From an uncultured Clostridia bacterium (GTDB lineage Bacteria > Bacillota > Clostridia > Oscillospirales > Acutalibacteraceae), in assembly GCA_946006915.1 (NCBI GenBank), contig CAMFZK010000017.1, positions 1 to 12,339 of the forward strand: DNA of 12,339 nt. The letters are read 5' to 3'. A program made the translations under genes and the position numbers. How positions within the stretch are numbered: position 1 is the stretch's first letter; each line of letters starts with the position of its first letter. This document shows, piece after piece, positions 1 to 6,266 of this stretch. A model generated the notes under the pieces. That model was not told the DNA's origin, searched no databases, and saw only the letters and a program-made list of their open reading frames with translations.

Positions 1-2
1 TT

Positions 3-707
3 GTAAACCAAAAAGCAGCGGTTATTATTGCTATTGCAACACCTTCGGCAGTTGCTGCCGCTAATGCCGCAGCCGATAAAGATATACCGGTTGTATACTG
101 TGCAGTTACAGACTCTACCGTAATGGATAACTACAAAAACGTAACCGGTTCTTCGGATATTCCTAACTTCGAAAAACAGTTAGAGGTTGTAACCGCCTTT
201 ATGAATAAGACAAATCTTAAAATCGGCGTTCTTTATTCAACCGAAGAATCAAGTTCACCCGTTCAGGTAAGTGACCTTAAAAAAGCGGCTGAAAAATATG
301 ACGGTATGGAAATTTTAGATTCTGCCGTTGCCGATATTAACACAATAAACGCTAAAACCGACGACCTTATTTCAAAAGGTGTTGACTGTTTTGTAAATCT
401 TCTTGACAATACAATAGTAGGTAAACTTGATAACATTCTTTCTATTACCAACGAAAAGAAAATCCCTGTTTTCGGTTCTGAAATTGAACAGGTAAAGGTT
501 GGATGTATTGCAAGTTCATCTATTGACTATATCGACGTAGGTGCTGCCGCAGGTAAATCTGCCGCTGAAATTTTAAACGGCAAAAGCGCTTCGGATATTC
601 CGGCAGCACGTATTACTGAACCCGCAAGTTACTATAACAGTAAGGTTTGTGAACAACTCGGTATTACCGTTCCCACAACCGTTACCGCAACCGACGTTGC
701 AAAATAA
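3..707 (+). CDS. ABC transporter substrate-binding protein, TrpX-like (5' partial)
   Basis: This is the C-terminal 234 residues of an extracytoplasmic solute-binding lipoprotein of the ABC_sub_bind family (PF04392/COG2984), whose members include the TrpX proteins of Firmicutes tryptophan transporters. The frame is open from the first bases, so the true start, signal peptide and lipobox lie upstream of the window; the internal ATG at 123 is not the start. Family-typical segments are an early AIATPSAVAAANAA stretch, the NVTGSSD motif, an IGVLYSTEESSSPVQV segment near the lobe hinge, and IPVFGSEIEQVKVG followed by SSIDYIDVG. It should capture a ligand outside the membrane and pass it to the permease encoded 18 nt downstream. 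The substrate cannot be read directly. The visible part contains no tryptophan residue, which fits an aromatic amino acid role but does not prove it. The family call is firm and the substrate is inferred. Confidence 0.9.
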   Translation, partial: VNQKAAVIIAIATPSAVAAANAAADKDIPVVYCAVTDSTVMDNYKNVTGSSDIPNFEKQLEVVTAFMNKTNLKIGVLYSTEESSSPVQVSDLKKAAEKYDGMEILDSAVADINTINAKTDDLISKGVDCFVNLLDNTIVGKLDNILSITNEKKIPVFGSEIEQVKVGCIASSSIDYIDVGAAAGKSAAEILNGKSASDIPAARITEPASYYNSKVCEQLGITVPTTVTATDVAK

Positions 708-725
708 TTAAAAGGAATTAAAGAT

Positions 726-1676
726 ATGCTTTTCTTTGCTACAACTATTGACGGACTGCAAATGGGACTTTGTTTTGCGGTTTTGGCTCTCGGTGTTTAT
801 ATATCCTATTCAATACTTGACTTTCCCGACCTTTCGGTTGACGGTACATTCCCGCTTGGCGGTGTCTGTTGCACCGTGCTGATGTTAAAATTAGGCATAC
901 CCGCTTTAATAGCCGTGTTTTTAAGTTTTTTTGCAGGGCTTATTGCGGGTGCGGTAACCGGAATGCTACACGTTAAGTTTAATATTTCTAAACTTCTTTC
1001 GGGAATAATTGTTATGACGGCGCTTTTATCGGTTACTTTAGCACTTACAAAATTGCTAACAAAAACCGGTTTTACCACAACAATTTTCTCGTTCAGAAGT
1101 GAAAATTTAACAGGCATTTTCAGCGGAAAAACCGCCGCACTTTTAGGAAACGCAAACCGTGATTATATGATAATTTTAATCGAACTTATTTTTGTAATTG
1201 CGGTTAAGGTTATAATTGATTTGTTCCTAAAAACAAAACTTGGATATATGTTAAAAGCCACGGGCGATAATGAAATGTTGGTGGCATCTTTAGGAAAAGA
1301 TAACGGAACTTACAAAATTTTAGGTATAGCGCTTGCTAACGGCTTTTCGGCAATGTCGGGTGCGCTTTATTCCAACCTTTACTCGCAGTATGATAATTCT
1401 TCTGGAAGCGGTAAGGTTGTAATGGCGCTCGCTTCGGTAATTATCGGTATTGCGGTATTCTCTAAAATAAGATTTATTGCCGATACCACGGCGGTAATTT
1501 TAGGTGCGGTTATATACTCACTTTGCCTAAACTATTTGGTGCTTGTGGATACTAACGGAATATACCTAAAACTTCTTAACGCCGTTATGTTTGCTTTAAT
1601 ACTGATTTTCAACGAAAAAACTGCCTCTTTCACGGCAAAACACAGCAAACTTAAAAGGGGGAAAAATAAATGTTAG
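726..1676 (+). CDS. ABC transporter permease, TrpY-like (COG4120 type)
   Basis: This is a 316-residue, very hydrophobic integral membrane protein with about eight or nine predicted helices, of the branched-chain amino acid permease superfamily (BPD_transp_2). Diagnostic segments are FPDLSVDGTFPLGG around residues 33-46 and, in the cytoplasmic coupling region, GYMLKATGDNEMLVASLGKD (about 173-192) followed by an ALANGFSAMSGALYS helix. These are typical of the uncharacterised/TrpY permeases paired with PF04392 binding proteins. The start ATG has AAAGGA at 711-716, nine nt upstream. The gene lies 18 nt after the binding-protein stop and overlaps the ATPase gene by 7 nt, so the three are cotranscribed and probably translationally coupled. 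The C-terminus is short and basic (KLKRGKNKC), consistent with an inside location. It contains no tryptophan, which is unusual for a membrane protein of this size. Confidence 0.93.
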   Translation: MLFFATTIDGLQMGLCFAVLALGVYISYSILDFPDLSVDGTFPLGGVCCTVLMLKLGIPALIAVFLSFFAGLIAGAVTGMLHVKFNISKLLSGIIVMTALLSVTLALTKLLTKTGFTTTIFSFRSENLTGIFSGKTAALLGNANRDYMIILIELIFVIAVKVIIDLFLKTKLGYMLKATGDNEMLVASLGKDNGTYKILGIALANGFSAMSGALYSNLYSQYDNSSGSGKVVMALASVIIGIAVFSKIRFIADTTAVILGAVIYSLCLNYLVLVDTNGIYLKLLNAVMFALILIFNEKTASFTAKHSKLKRGKNKC

Positions 1677-2443
1677 AACTAAAAAACGTCTCTAAAATTT
1701 ATAACCCCGGAACAGTAACCGAACTTTGCCTTTTCGATAATTTTAACTTTACCGTAAAAGGCGGGGAGTTTGTTTCGGTTGTAGGCAGTAACGGAAGCGG
1801 TAAAACCTCTATGCTTAACATAATTTGCGGAAGTATTCCGGTAAGTGACGGCCGTGTGCTTATAGACGGAAAAAATGTAAATACTTTGCCCGAATTTAAG
1901 CGTTACCGAATGATAGGCAGGGTTTACCAAAACCCTTCGGCGGGTACTTGCCCTAATATGACAATACTTGAAAATATGTCCCTTGCCGATAATAAAGGCA
2001 AACGGTTCGGTCTTTCTTTCGGCGTTAATAATGCCCGCAAAGAATTTTACCGCAGTCAGTTAAGCAGTTTAGGACTTGGACTGGAAGATAAGTTGGATGT
2101 AAAATTAGGCGCTCTTTCGGGCGGACAAAGGCAGGCAGTATCCTTACTTATGGCTACTATGACGCCTATAGACTTTTTAATACTCGACGAACACACCGCC
2201 GCATTAGACCCCAAAACCGCCGAAATTATTATGGAACTTACCGATAAGGTGATTAAAGAAAAAAACTTGACCGCCATTATGGTAACCCATAATTTGCGTT
2301 ATGCGGTAGAGTACGGCACACGGCTTGTTATGATGGATAAAGGCAATATTATTCTTGATAAACAAGGTGAAGAAAAGCAAAATGTTAAGGTTGACGATAT
2401 ACTTGACATATTTAACAAAATAAGCATTGAATGCGGAAACTAA
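1670..2443 (+). CDS. ABC transporter ATP-binding protein, TrpZ-like (COG1101 type)
   Basis: This is a 257-residue cytoplasmic ATPase that powers the preceding permease. All ABC motifs are present: Walker A GSNGSGKTS at residues 39-47, Q-loop Gln87, signature LSGGQ at 149-153, Walker B FLILDE at 169-174 with catalytic Glu174, D-loop ALD, and switch His207. The LDEHTAALDPKTAE segment is typical of the COG1101 subgroup that partners TrpY-type permeases. The start is inside the permease gene (7-nt overlap) with a strong AAAAGGGGG site at 1653-1661, eight nt upstream. A perfect hairpin terminator begins 2 nt after the stop, so this is the last gene of the operon. The protein has no tryptophan. An energy-coupling role is certain; the transported substrate is inferred from family resemblance only. 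Confidence 0.95.
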   Translation: MLELKNVSKIYNPGTVTELCLFDNFNFTVKGGEFVSVVGSNGSGKTSMLNIICGSIPVSDGRVLIDGKNVNTLPEFKRYRMIGRVYQNPSAGTCPNMTILENMSLADNKGKRFGLSFGVNNARKEFYRSQLSSLGLGLEDKLDVKLGALSGGQRQAVSLLMATMTPIDFLILDEHTAALDPKTAEIIMELTDKVIKEKNLTAIMVTHNLRYAVEYGTRLVMMDKGNIILDKQGEEKQNVKVDDILDIFNKISIECGN

Positions 2444-2444
2444 C

Positions 2445-2485
2445 AAAAATACGATTGCGGTAAATTTGCCGCAATCGTATTTTTT
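2445..2485. terminator. Bidirectional intrinsic terminator between convergent genes
   Basis: The arms 2445-2460 and 2469-2484 are a perfect 16-bp inverted repeat (AAAAATACGATTGCGG and its complement) around an 8-nt loop. The plus strand has a run of six T at 2480-2485 and the minus strand has a T run from 2449 to 2445. The hairpin starts 2 nt after the transporter ATPase stop (2441-2443) and its right end touches the tcdA stop codon (2484-2486, minus strand), so it can end transcription from both sides. Confidence 0.93.
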
Positions 2486-3167
2486 AATCTTTAAATATTA
2501 TATCTTTTACAACCTCGCTTGCAATTATCAGTCCCGCCGAAGACGGCACAAAGGAAATACTTGCAGGCGGTCTTTGATTTGTTAGGGGTTTTTCTTTGGA
2601 GAAAACTACCTTTAATTTTTTTATTCCCCGTTTTTTAAGTTCATAACGCATAACCTTTGCAAGCGGGCAAACCTCGGTTTTGTAAATGTCGCTGACACAA
2701 AACATAGTGGGGTCAAGTTTATTTCCCGTGCCCATAGAGGAAATTATGGGTGTATTAGTTGCATTTGCCCTTAAAACAAGTTCGATTTTTGCCGTAACAT
2801 TGTCTACTGCGTCTACAACATAATTATATTTTGTAAAATCAAACATATCCGCCGTTTGGGGTAAATATAAGGTGTTGTAAGCGTTTACTTCTGCTTGCGG
2901 GTTAATTTTTAAAATGCGTTCTTTCATAACATCAACCTTATATTCGCCGATTTTATCGGTTGTTGCAATAATTTGGCGGTTAATGTTGGACTCGCTTATA
3001 GTATCATTGTCTATAATATCAATTTTGCCTACGCCCGCTCTTATAAGTGCTTCGGTTACATATCCGCCTACACCGCCGATTCCGAAAACGGCAATATGCG
3101 AATTTTTTAATTTTTCTAAATTCTCTTTTCCTATAAGTTTTTCGGTTCTTATAAATTTTTCTGTCAT
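2484..3167 (-). CDS. tcdA: tRNA threonylcarbamoyladenosine dehydratase (ThiF/MoeB/HesA family)
   Basis: This is a 227-residue E1-like adenylating enzyme. TcdA (CsdL/YgdL; YrvM in Bacillus) uses ATP to dehydrate t6A37 of ANN-decoding tRNAs to the cyclic form ct6A. The Rossmann ATP-binding loop GIGGVGG is at residues 29-35, the acidic IIDNDTI segment at 51-57, the NINRQ motif at 61-65, and the VDAVDN segment at 118-123. The family-typical EVCPLAKVMR stretch with Cys167 is at 165-174, and NQRPPASISFVPSSAG at 197-212 distinguishes it from ThiF and MoeB. The protein is slightly shorter than the E. coli enzyme. The start ATG (3167-3165) is preceded on the minus strand by AAAGGG seven nt away and by a near-consensus sigma-A promoter. 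It is the only minus-strand gene here, divergent from spo0A. In B. subtilis the orthologue lies downstream of aspS in the relA neighbourhood, so its presence near rel may be a remnant of that order. Confidence 0.92.
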   Translation of the reverse strand: MTEKFIRTEKLIGKENLEKLKNSHIAVFGIGGVGGYVTEALIRAGVGKIDIIDNDTISESNINRQIIATTDKIGEYKVDVMKERILKINPQAEVNAYNTLYLPQTADMFDFTKYNYVVDAVDNVTAKIELVLRANATNTPIISSMGTGNKLDPTMFCVSDIYKTEVCPLAKVMRYELKKRGIKKLKVVFSKEKPLTNQRPPASISFVPSSAGLIIASEVVKDIIFKD

Positions 3168-3191
3168 AATTTTTCCCTTTCTTTACAGTTT

Positions 3192-3220
3192 ATTTTAAAA
3201 CCATATTATTTTTTTGTCAA
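3192..3220 (-). promoter_or_regulatory. Sigma-A promoter of tcdA
   Basis: On the minus strand, a perfect -35 TTGACA (3220-3215) is followed by a 17-nt spacer and the -10 TAAAAT (3197-3192). The spacing and both hexamers are close to consensus, and the site lies 25 nt upstream of the tcdA start. The -35 overlaps a Spo0A-box-like sequence read on the plus strand. Confidence 0.8.
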
Positions 3221-3234
3221 GCGTTACAGTCGAA
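3213..3234 (+). promoter_or_regulatory. Possible Spo0A (0A-box) sites in the spo0A/tcdA divergent region
   Basis: TTTGTCAAG at 3213-3221 differs in one position from the known 0A-box consensus TTTGTCRAA. A second, weaker match, AGTCGAA at 3228-3234, differs in one base from the core TGTCGAA. The cores are about 13 bp apart on the same strand. The first overlaps the tcdA -35, so its resemblance may simply reflect that TTGACA is the complement of TGTCAA. Autoregulation of spo0A is known in other Firmicutes. No binding is shown here. Confidence 0.3.
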
Positions 3235-3298
3235 ACAGCACGAAATTTAAGTTTTTATGTAACCTTTTACAATAATAACACTTATTTTGTTATTTTGC

Positions 3299-3327
3299 TT
3301 GCATTTAACTTCGCAATATGGTAATAT
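3299..3327 (+). promoter_or_regulatory. Sigma-A promoter of spo0A with extended -10
   Basis: TTGCAT (3299-3304), a 17-nt spacer and TAATAT (3322-3327) form a good sigma-A promoter. An extended -10 TGG at 3319-3321 lies directly before the -10. Transcription would start near 3334, about 27 nt before the gene, leaving room for GGAGG at 3346-3350. I found no sigma-H-like element (AGGA...GAAT) in this 193-nt gap. Confidence 0.7.
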
Positions 3328-3360
3328 ATGTAAAACTTAAATACCGGAGGGTAAAATTTT

Positions 3361-4137
3361 ATGGAAAAGAAATTAAAAATAGTGATTGCTGACGATTCTA
3401 CGGAACTTTCCAAGAATTGTGCAAAAACGCTTGTAGGTTATGGTATGTCGGTTAGTTTAATACCGAAAGACGGTTTGGCGCTTATTGAAAAAATAAATTC
3501 GCTAAAGCCGGATATTGTATTATCAGAAGTGTTTATGCCGAACCTTGATATTTTAGGAGTGCTTGGCGAAATAAATAAAATGGACGAAAAACAACGTCCG
3601 CTTGTTATGGTAATGTCAAGTTTTGCCAATCCCCGCTTGGAAAAAGAAATTTTAGAGGCGGGTGCTTGCTATTACTTCTTAAAACCGTTTGATATAAATG
3701 TTATGGCTAAACGGATTATACAAATGTCGGGTTGGAAAAACGAAACCGCTCCGGTAGTTGTAAAAAATAACTGTATATCCGACCAAGAACTTGAACTTAT
3801 GGTTACCGAAATAATACATCAAATCGGCGTTCCTGCACATATTAAGGGCTATCACTATCTGCGTGAGGCAATTTTACTTTCGGTTAAAAACAGCGAAATT
3901 ATAAATTCTGTTACAAAGTTATTGTACCCAACGGTTGCAAAAAATCATTCAACTACCTCTTCCCGTGTTGAAAGGGCAATACGCCACGCTATTGAAGTTG
4001 CGTGGGACAGGGGAGATATAGACGTACTTAATTCTTATTTTGGATACACAATCCAAAACGAACGTGGCAAACCCACTAATAGTGAATTTATTGCAATGAT
4101 AAGCGATAAATTAAGATTAAAACTGAAAATCAGTTAA
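3361..4137 (+). CDS. spo0A: Sporulation master regulator Spo0A with Glu in place of the phosphorylated Asp56
   Basis: This is a 258-residue response regulator (B. subtilis Spo0A has 267) with a receiver domain at about 3-120 and a Spo0A C-terminal DNA-binding domain at about 143-258. The DNA-binding half is strongly conserved: IGVPAHIKGYHYLREAI, SRVERAIRHAIEVAW and KPTNSEFIAMISDKLRL. In the receiver, the acidic pair Asp11-Asp12, hydroxyl Ser86 and Lys108 of LKPF are kept, but the beta-3 segment reads IVLSEVFMP. Residue 56, the phosphoacceptor Asp in B. subtilis, is therefore Glu (codon GAA at 3526-3528). Spo0A normally needs phosphorylation there to dimerise and bind 0A boxes. A Glu could mimic the phosphorylated state or leave the protein unswitchable; this is inference. 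The gene has its own promoter, a GGAGG site 10 nt upstream and its own terminator. It is not next to spoIVB, its usual neighbour. The identity is firm. Confidence 0.96.
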   Translation: MEKKLKIVIADDSTELSKNCAKTLVGYGMSVSLIPKDGLALIEKINSLKPDIVLSEVFMPNLDILGVLGEINKMDEKQRPLVMVMSSFANPRLEKEILEAGACYYFLKPFDINVMAKRIIQMSGWKNETAPVVVKNNCISDQELELMVTEIIHQIGVPAHIKGYHYLREAILLSVKNSEIINSVTKLLYPTVAKNHSTTSSRVERAIRHAIEVAWDRGDIDVLNSYFGYTIQNERGKPTNSEFIAMISDKLRLKLKIS

Positions 4138-4144
4138 AAAATTT

Positions 4145-4184
4145 ACTGCCGTAGTAATTTAATTATTACGGCGGTTATTTTTTT
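4145..4184 (+). terminator. Intrinsic terminator of spo0A
   Basis: The arms 4145-4158 and 4162-4175 can pair over 14 bp, with two G-U pairs, around a 3-nt loop, and seven T follow at 4178-4184. It lies 7 nt after the spo0A stop and upstream of the recJ promoter, so spo0A appears to be monocistronic. Confidence 0.88.
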
Positions 4185-4196
4185 GTAATAAAAAAG

Positions 4197-4225
4197 TTGA
4201 AAAAGCAGTATTTTAGTGGTAAAAT
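4197..4225 (+). promoter_or_regulatory. Sigma-A promoter of the recJ-rel operon with extended -10
   Basis: TTGAAA (4197-4202), a 17-nt spacer and TAAAAT (4220-4225), preceded by an extended -10 TGG at 4217-4219, form a near-consensus vegetative promoter. Transcription would begin near 4232, so the leader before recJ is only about 20 nt, with no room for a riboswitch or attenuator. Confidence 0.8.
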
Positions 4226-4253
4226 AAGTCTTTAAAGAAAGTTGGTGAAAAGA

Positions 4254-6266
4254 ATGGGTTTTAAAAAATGGGTTGTAAACCCCGTTGATAGGAATTTAGC
4301 AAAATCTTTGGCAGAAGAATGTGATGTAGAGCCGATTGTAGCACTCATTGCTTCGGCAAGGGGATATACCGACCCTACCGATTTAGAGCAGTTTTTATCG
4401 GACGAACCCTTCTTTTCGGACGCTTACGAGTTGGCCGACATTATGCACGCTGCAGATTTGGTTAATATGGCTGTTGAAAATGGTGAAAAAATTGCCGTTT
4501 ACGGCGACTATGACTGTGACGGTGTAACGGCAACCGCCCTGCTTTACGGCTATTTAAAGCAAAGAGGGGCAGACTGTGTTTATTATATACCCGACCGTTT
4601 TGACGAAGGTTACGGTATGAACCGCCAAGCGGTGGAAAAACTGCACGCTATGGGTGTTAAACTTATTGTAACGGTAGATAACGGTATTGCTTCAATTGAC
4701 GAAATTGACTTGGCAAATTCACTTGGAATGACCGTAATAGTTACCGACCACCATCTGCCGGGCGAAGTTTTACCGAATGCCGCCGCAGTTGTTGACCCGC
4801 ACAGAAAAGACTGTCCCTCACAGTTTAAAAGCATTTGCGGAGCAGAGGTTGCCTTTAAACTTATTTGTGTTATAGAGGGTAAAGAACCCGAAGAACTTTT
4901 ACCGCAGTATGCCGACATTCTTGCGGTTGCGGTAGTGGCGGATGTTATGCCGGTTATTTACGAAAACCGAATTATTGTAAAATACGGGGTTCAAAAACTG
5001 AAAAAATCCCCCTTAATCGGTTTTTCGGCACTTCTAAATGTTGCGGGAATTGCAATAGACAGTATTACGGCAACAAGAATGGCTTTTGGTATTTGCCCCA
5101 GAATTAACGCCGCAGGAAGAATGGGAAAAGCCGACCGTGCGGTAGAACTTCTTTGCTGTAACAATATGCTTGAAGCATTAAAAATTGCCGATGAAATTGA
5201 CAAAGACAATACCGAACGCCAACAAACCGAAAAGCAGGTCTTTGACGAGGCGGTTTTAAAAATACAAGAAAACAACTATAATTACGACCGTGTAATAGTG
5301 GTAGAGGGCGAAAATTGGCACCACGGGGTAGTGGGTATTGTCGCTTCAAGAATTTGCGAATTATACGGCGTACCCGCTATTGTAATTTCAAGTGACGGCG
5401 AATTTTCCCACGGTTCGGGAAGAAGTTTTGAAGGTTTTTCGCTTTATGATGCTATTTACGCTTGCAAAGAGGTACTTACAAAGTTCGGCGGTCATTCCGG
5501 CGCTGCGGGGGTAAGTTTAAAAACTTGCGATATTGCCGAATTTCGCAGGTTGATAAACAATTACGCACAAACTAAAGAAATTACACCCCCTGTTTTAAAA
5601 CTTGACTGCCGTTTAAAACCGTCGGCTTTAACACTCGATTTGTCTGACTCTTTAAAACAGTTAGAGCCATTCGGTTTCGGCAATCCCGCACCTCTTTTCG
5701 GTCTTTTTGGGGTTACTTTAGACCGCATTACACCTATTGCCAACAATAAGCACCTTAAACTGCTTTTCACAAAGGGCGAAAACACTTTCCAAGCCCTTTT
5801 GTTCGGCAAGGGTGACGGGGACTTTGGCTTTAATGTAGGGGATACGGTTGACCTTGCGGTTACGGTGGAAACCAATGTATATAACGGAAATTCTTCGGTT
5901 AGTGTGCAAATTAAGGGTATTAGAATGAGTGATACCGATGACGAAAAACTCTTTTTGGATATTGCAAGTTTTAATAACTTTATGGCCGGGGAAGAATATA
6001 ACCCAAAAGAACTTACACCCACACGTGAAGAAGTGGGAAGTGTTTATAAACTAATATCCCAAAAAGCAATACTGTGCGACAGGGTAAACCATTTGTTTTT
6101 AAACAGTTTGGGGTATGCTAAAACAAATATTGCCCTAATTACTTTGGAAGAATTGGGACTAATAAACAAAAGCGGAAATAAATATTACGCTGACGCTAAT
6201 GCGAAGAAAACAAGTCTGTTAAATTCCCAAACATACGGATTTTTGGTAAAGGAGTGTGAAAAATGA
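4254..6266 (+). CDS. recJ: Single-stranded-DNA-specific exonuclease RecJ
   Basis: This is a 670-residue DHH-family 5'-3' ssDNA exonuclease of recombination and mismatch repair. Metal-binding motifs are in order: DYDCDG at residues 85-90, DNG at 142-144 and DHH at 165-167. The DHHA1 domain carries HHGVVGIVASR at 357-367 and GGHSGAAG at 413-420, and an OB-fold region follows at about 455-560. A C-terminal region of about 75 residues (near 595-670) resembles the extra helical, winged-helix-like domain common in Firmicutes RecJ. I chose the ATG at 4254 because GGTGA at 4244-4248 is spaced 5 nt from it. The frame also allows TTG at 4242 or GTG at 4245, which would add three or four residues, but they sit very close to the predicted transcript start. 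The stop overlaps the rel start (ATGA). The motifs are complete, so the enzyme should be active. Confidence 0.96.
   Translation: MGFKKWVVNPVDRNLAKSLAEECDVEPIVALIASARGYTDPTDLEQFLSDEPFFSDAYELADIMHAADLVNMAVENGEKIAVYGDYDCDGVTATALLYGYLKQRGADCVYYIPDRFDEGYGMNRQAVEKLHAMGVKLIVTVDNGIASIDEIDLANSLGMTVIVTDHHLPGEVLPNAAAVVDPHRKDCPSQFKSICGAEVAFKLICVIEGKEPEELLPQYADILAVAVVADVMPVIYENRIIVKYGVQKLKKSPLIGFSALLNVAGIAIDSITATRMAFGICPRINAAGRMGKADRAVELLCCNNMLEALKIADEIDKDNTERQQTEKQVFDEAVLKIQENNYNYDRVIVVEGENWHHGVVGIVASRICELYGVPAIVISSDGEFSHGSGRSFEGFSLYDAIYACKEVLTKFGGHSGAAGVSLKTCDIAEFRRLINNYAQTKEITPPVLKLDCRLKPSALTLDLSDSLKQLEPFGFGNPAPLFGLFGVTLDRITPIANNKHLKLLFTKGENTFQALLFGKGDGDFGFNVGDTVDLAVTVETNVYNGNSSVSVQIKGIRMSDTDDEKLFLDIASFNNFMAGEEYNPKELTPTREEVGSVYKLISQKAILCDRVNHLFLNSLGYAKTNIALITLEELGLINKSGNKYYADANAKKTSLLNSQTYGFLVKECEK

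Noticed and set aside
2914..3198. 94-codon plus-strand frame with hydrophobic composition opposite tcdA.
   Set aside because: It is antisense to the conserved N-terminal half of TcdA. The hydrophobicity arises from the complement of Lys/Asn/Asp/Glu-rich codons.
3168..3360. Riboswitch, small RNA or tRNA in the spo0A/tcdA gap.
   Set aside because: The 193 nt are AT-rich, with no stable long stem or tRNA-like arms; two promoters and two ribosome sites account for most of it.
4242..4253. TTG (4242) or GTG (4245) as start of recJ.
   Set aside because: AAAGAAAG directly abuts the TTG, and the predicted transcript begins only about 10 nt before it. The ATG at 4254 has a properly spaced GGTGA.
5561..6022. 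153-codon open frame on the minus strand inside recJ.
   Set aside because: It is antisense to a clearly coding gene, shows no family motif and has no ribosome site; it is a shadow of recJ codon usage.
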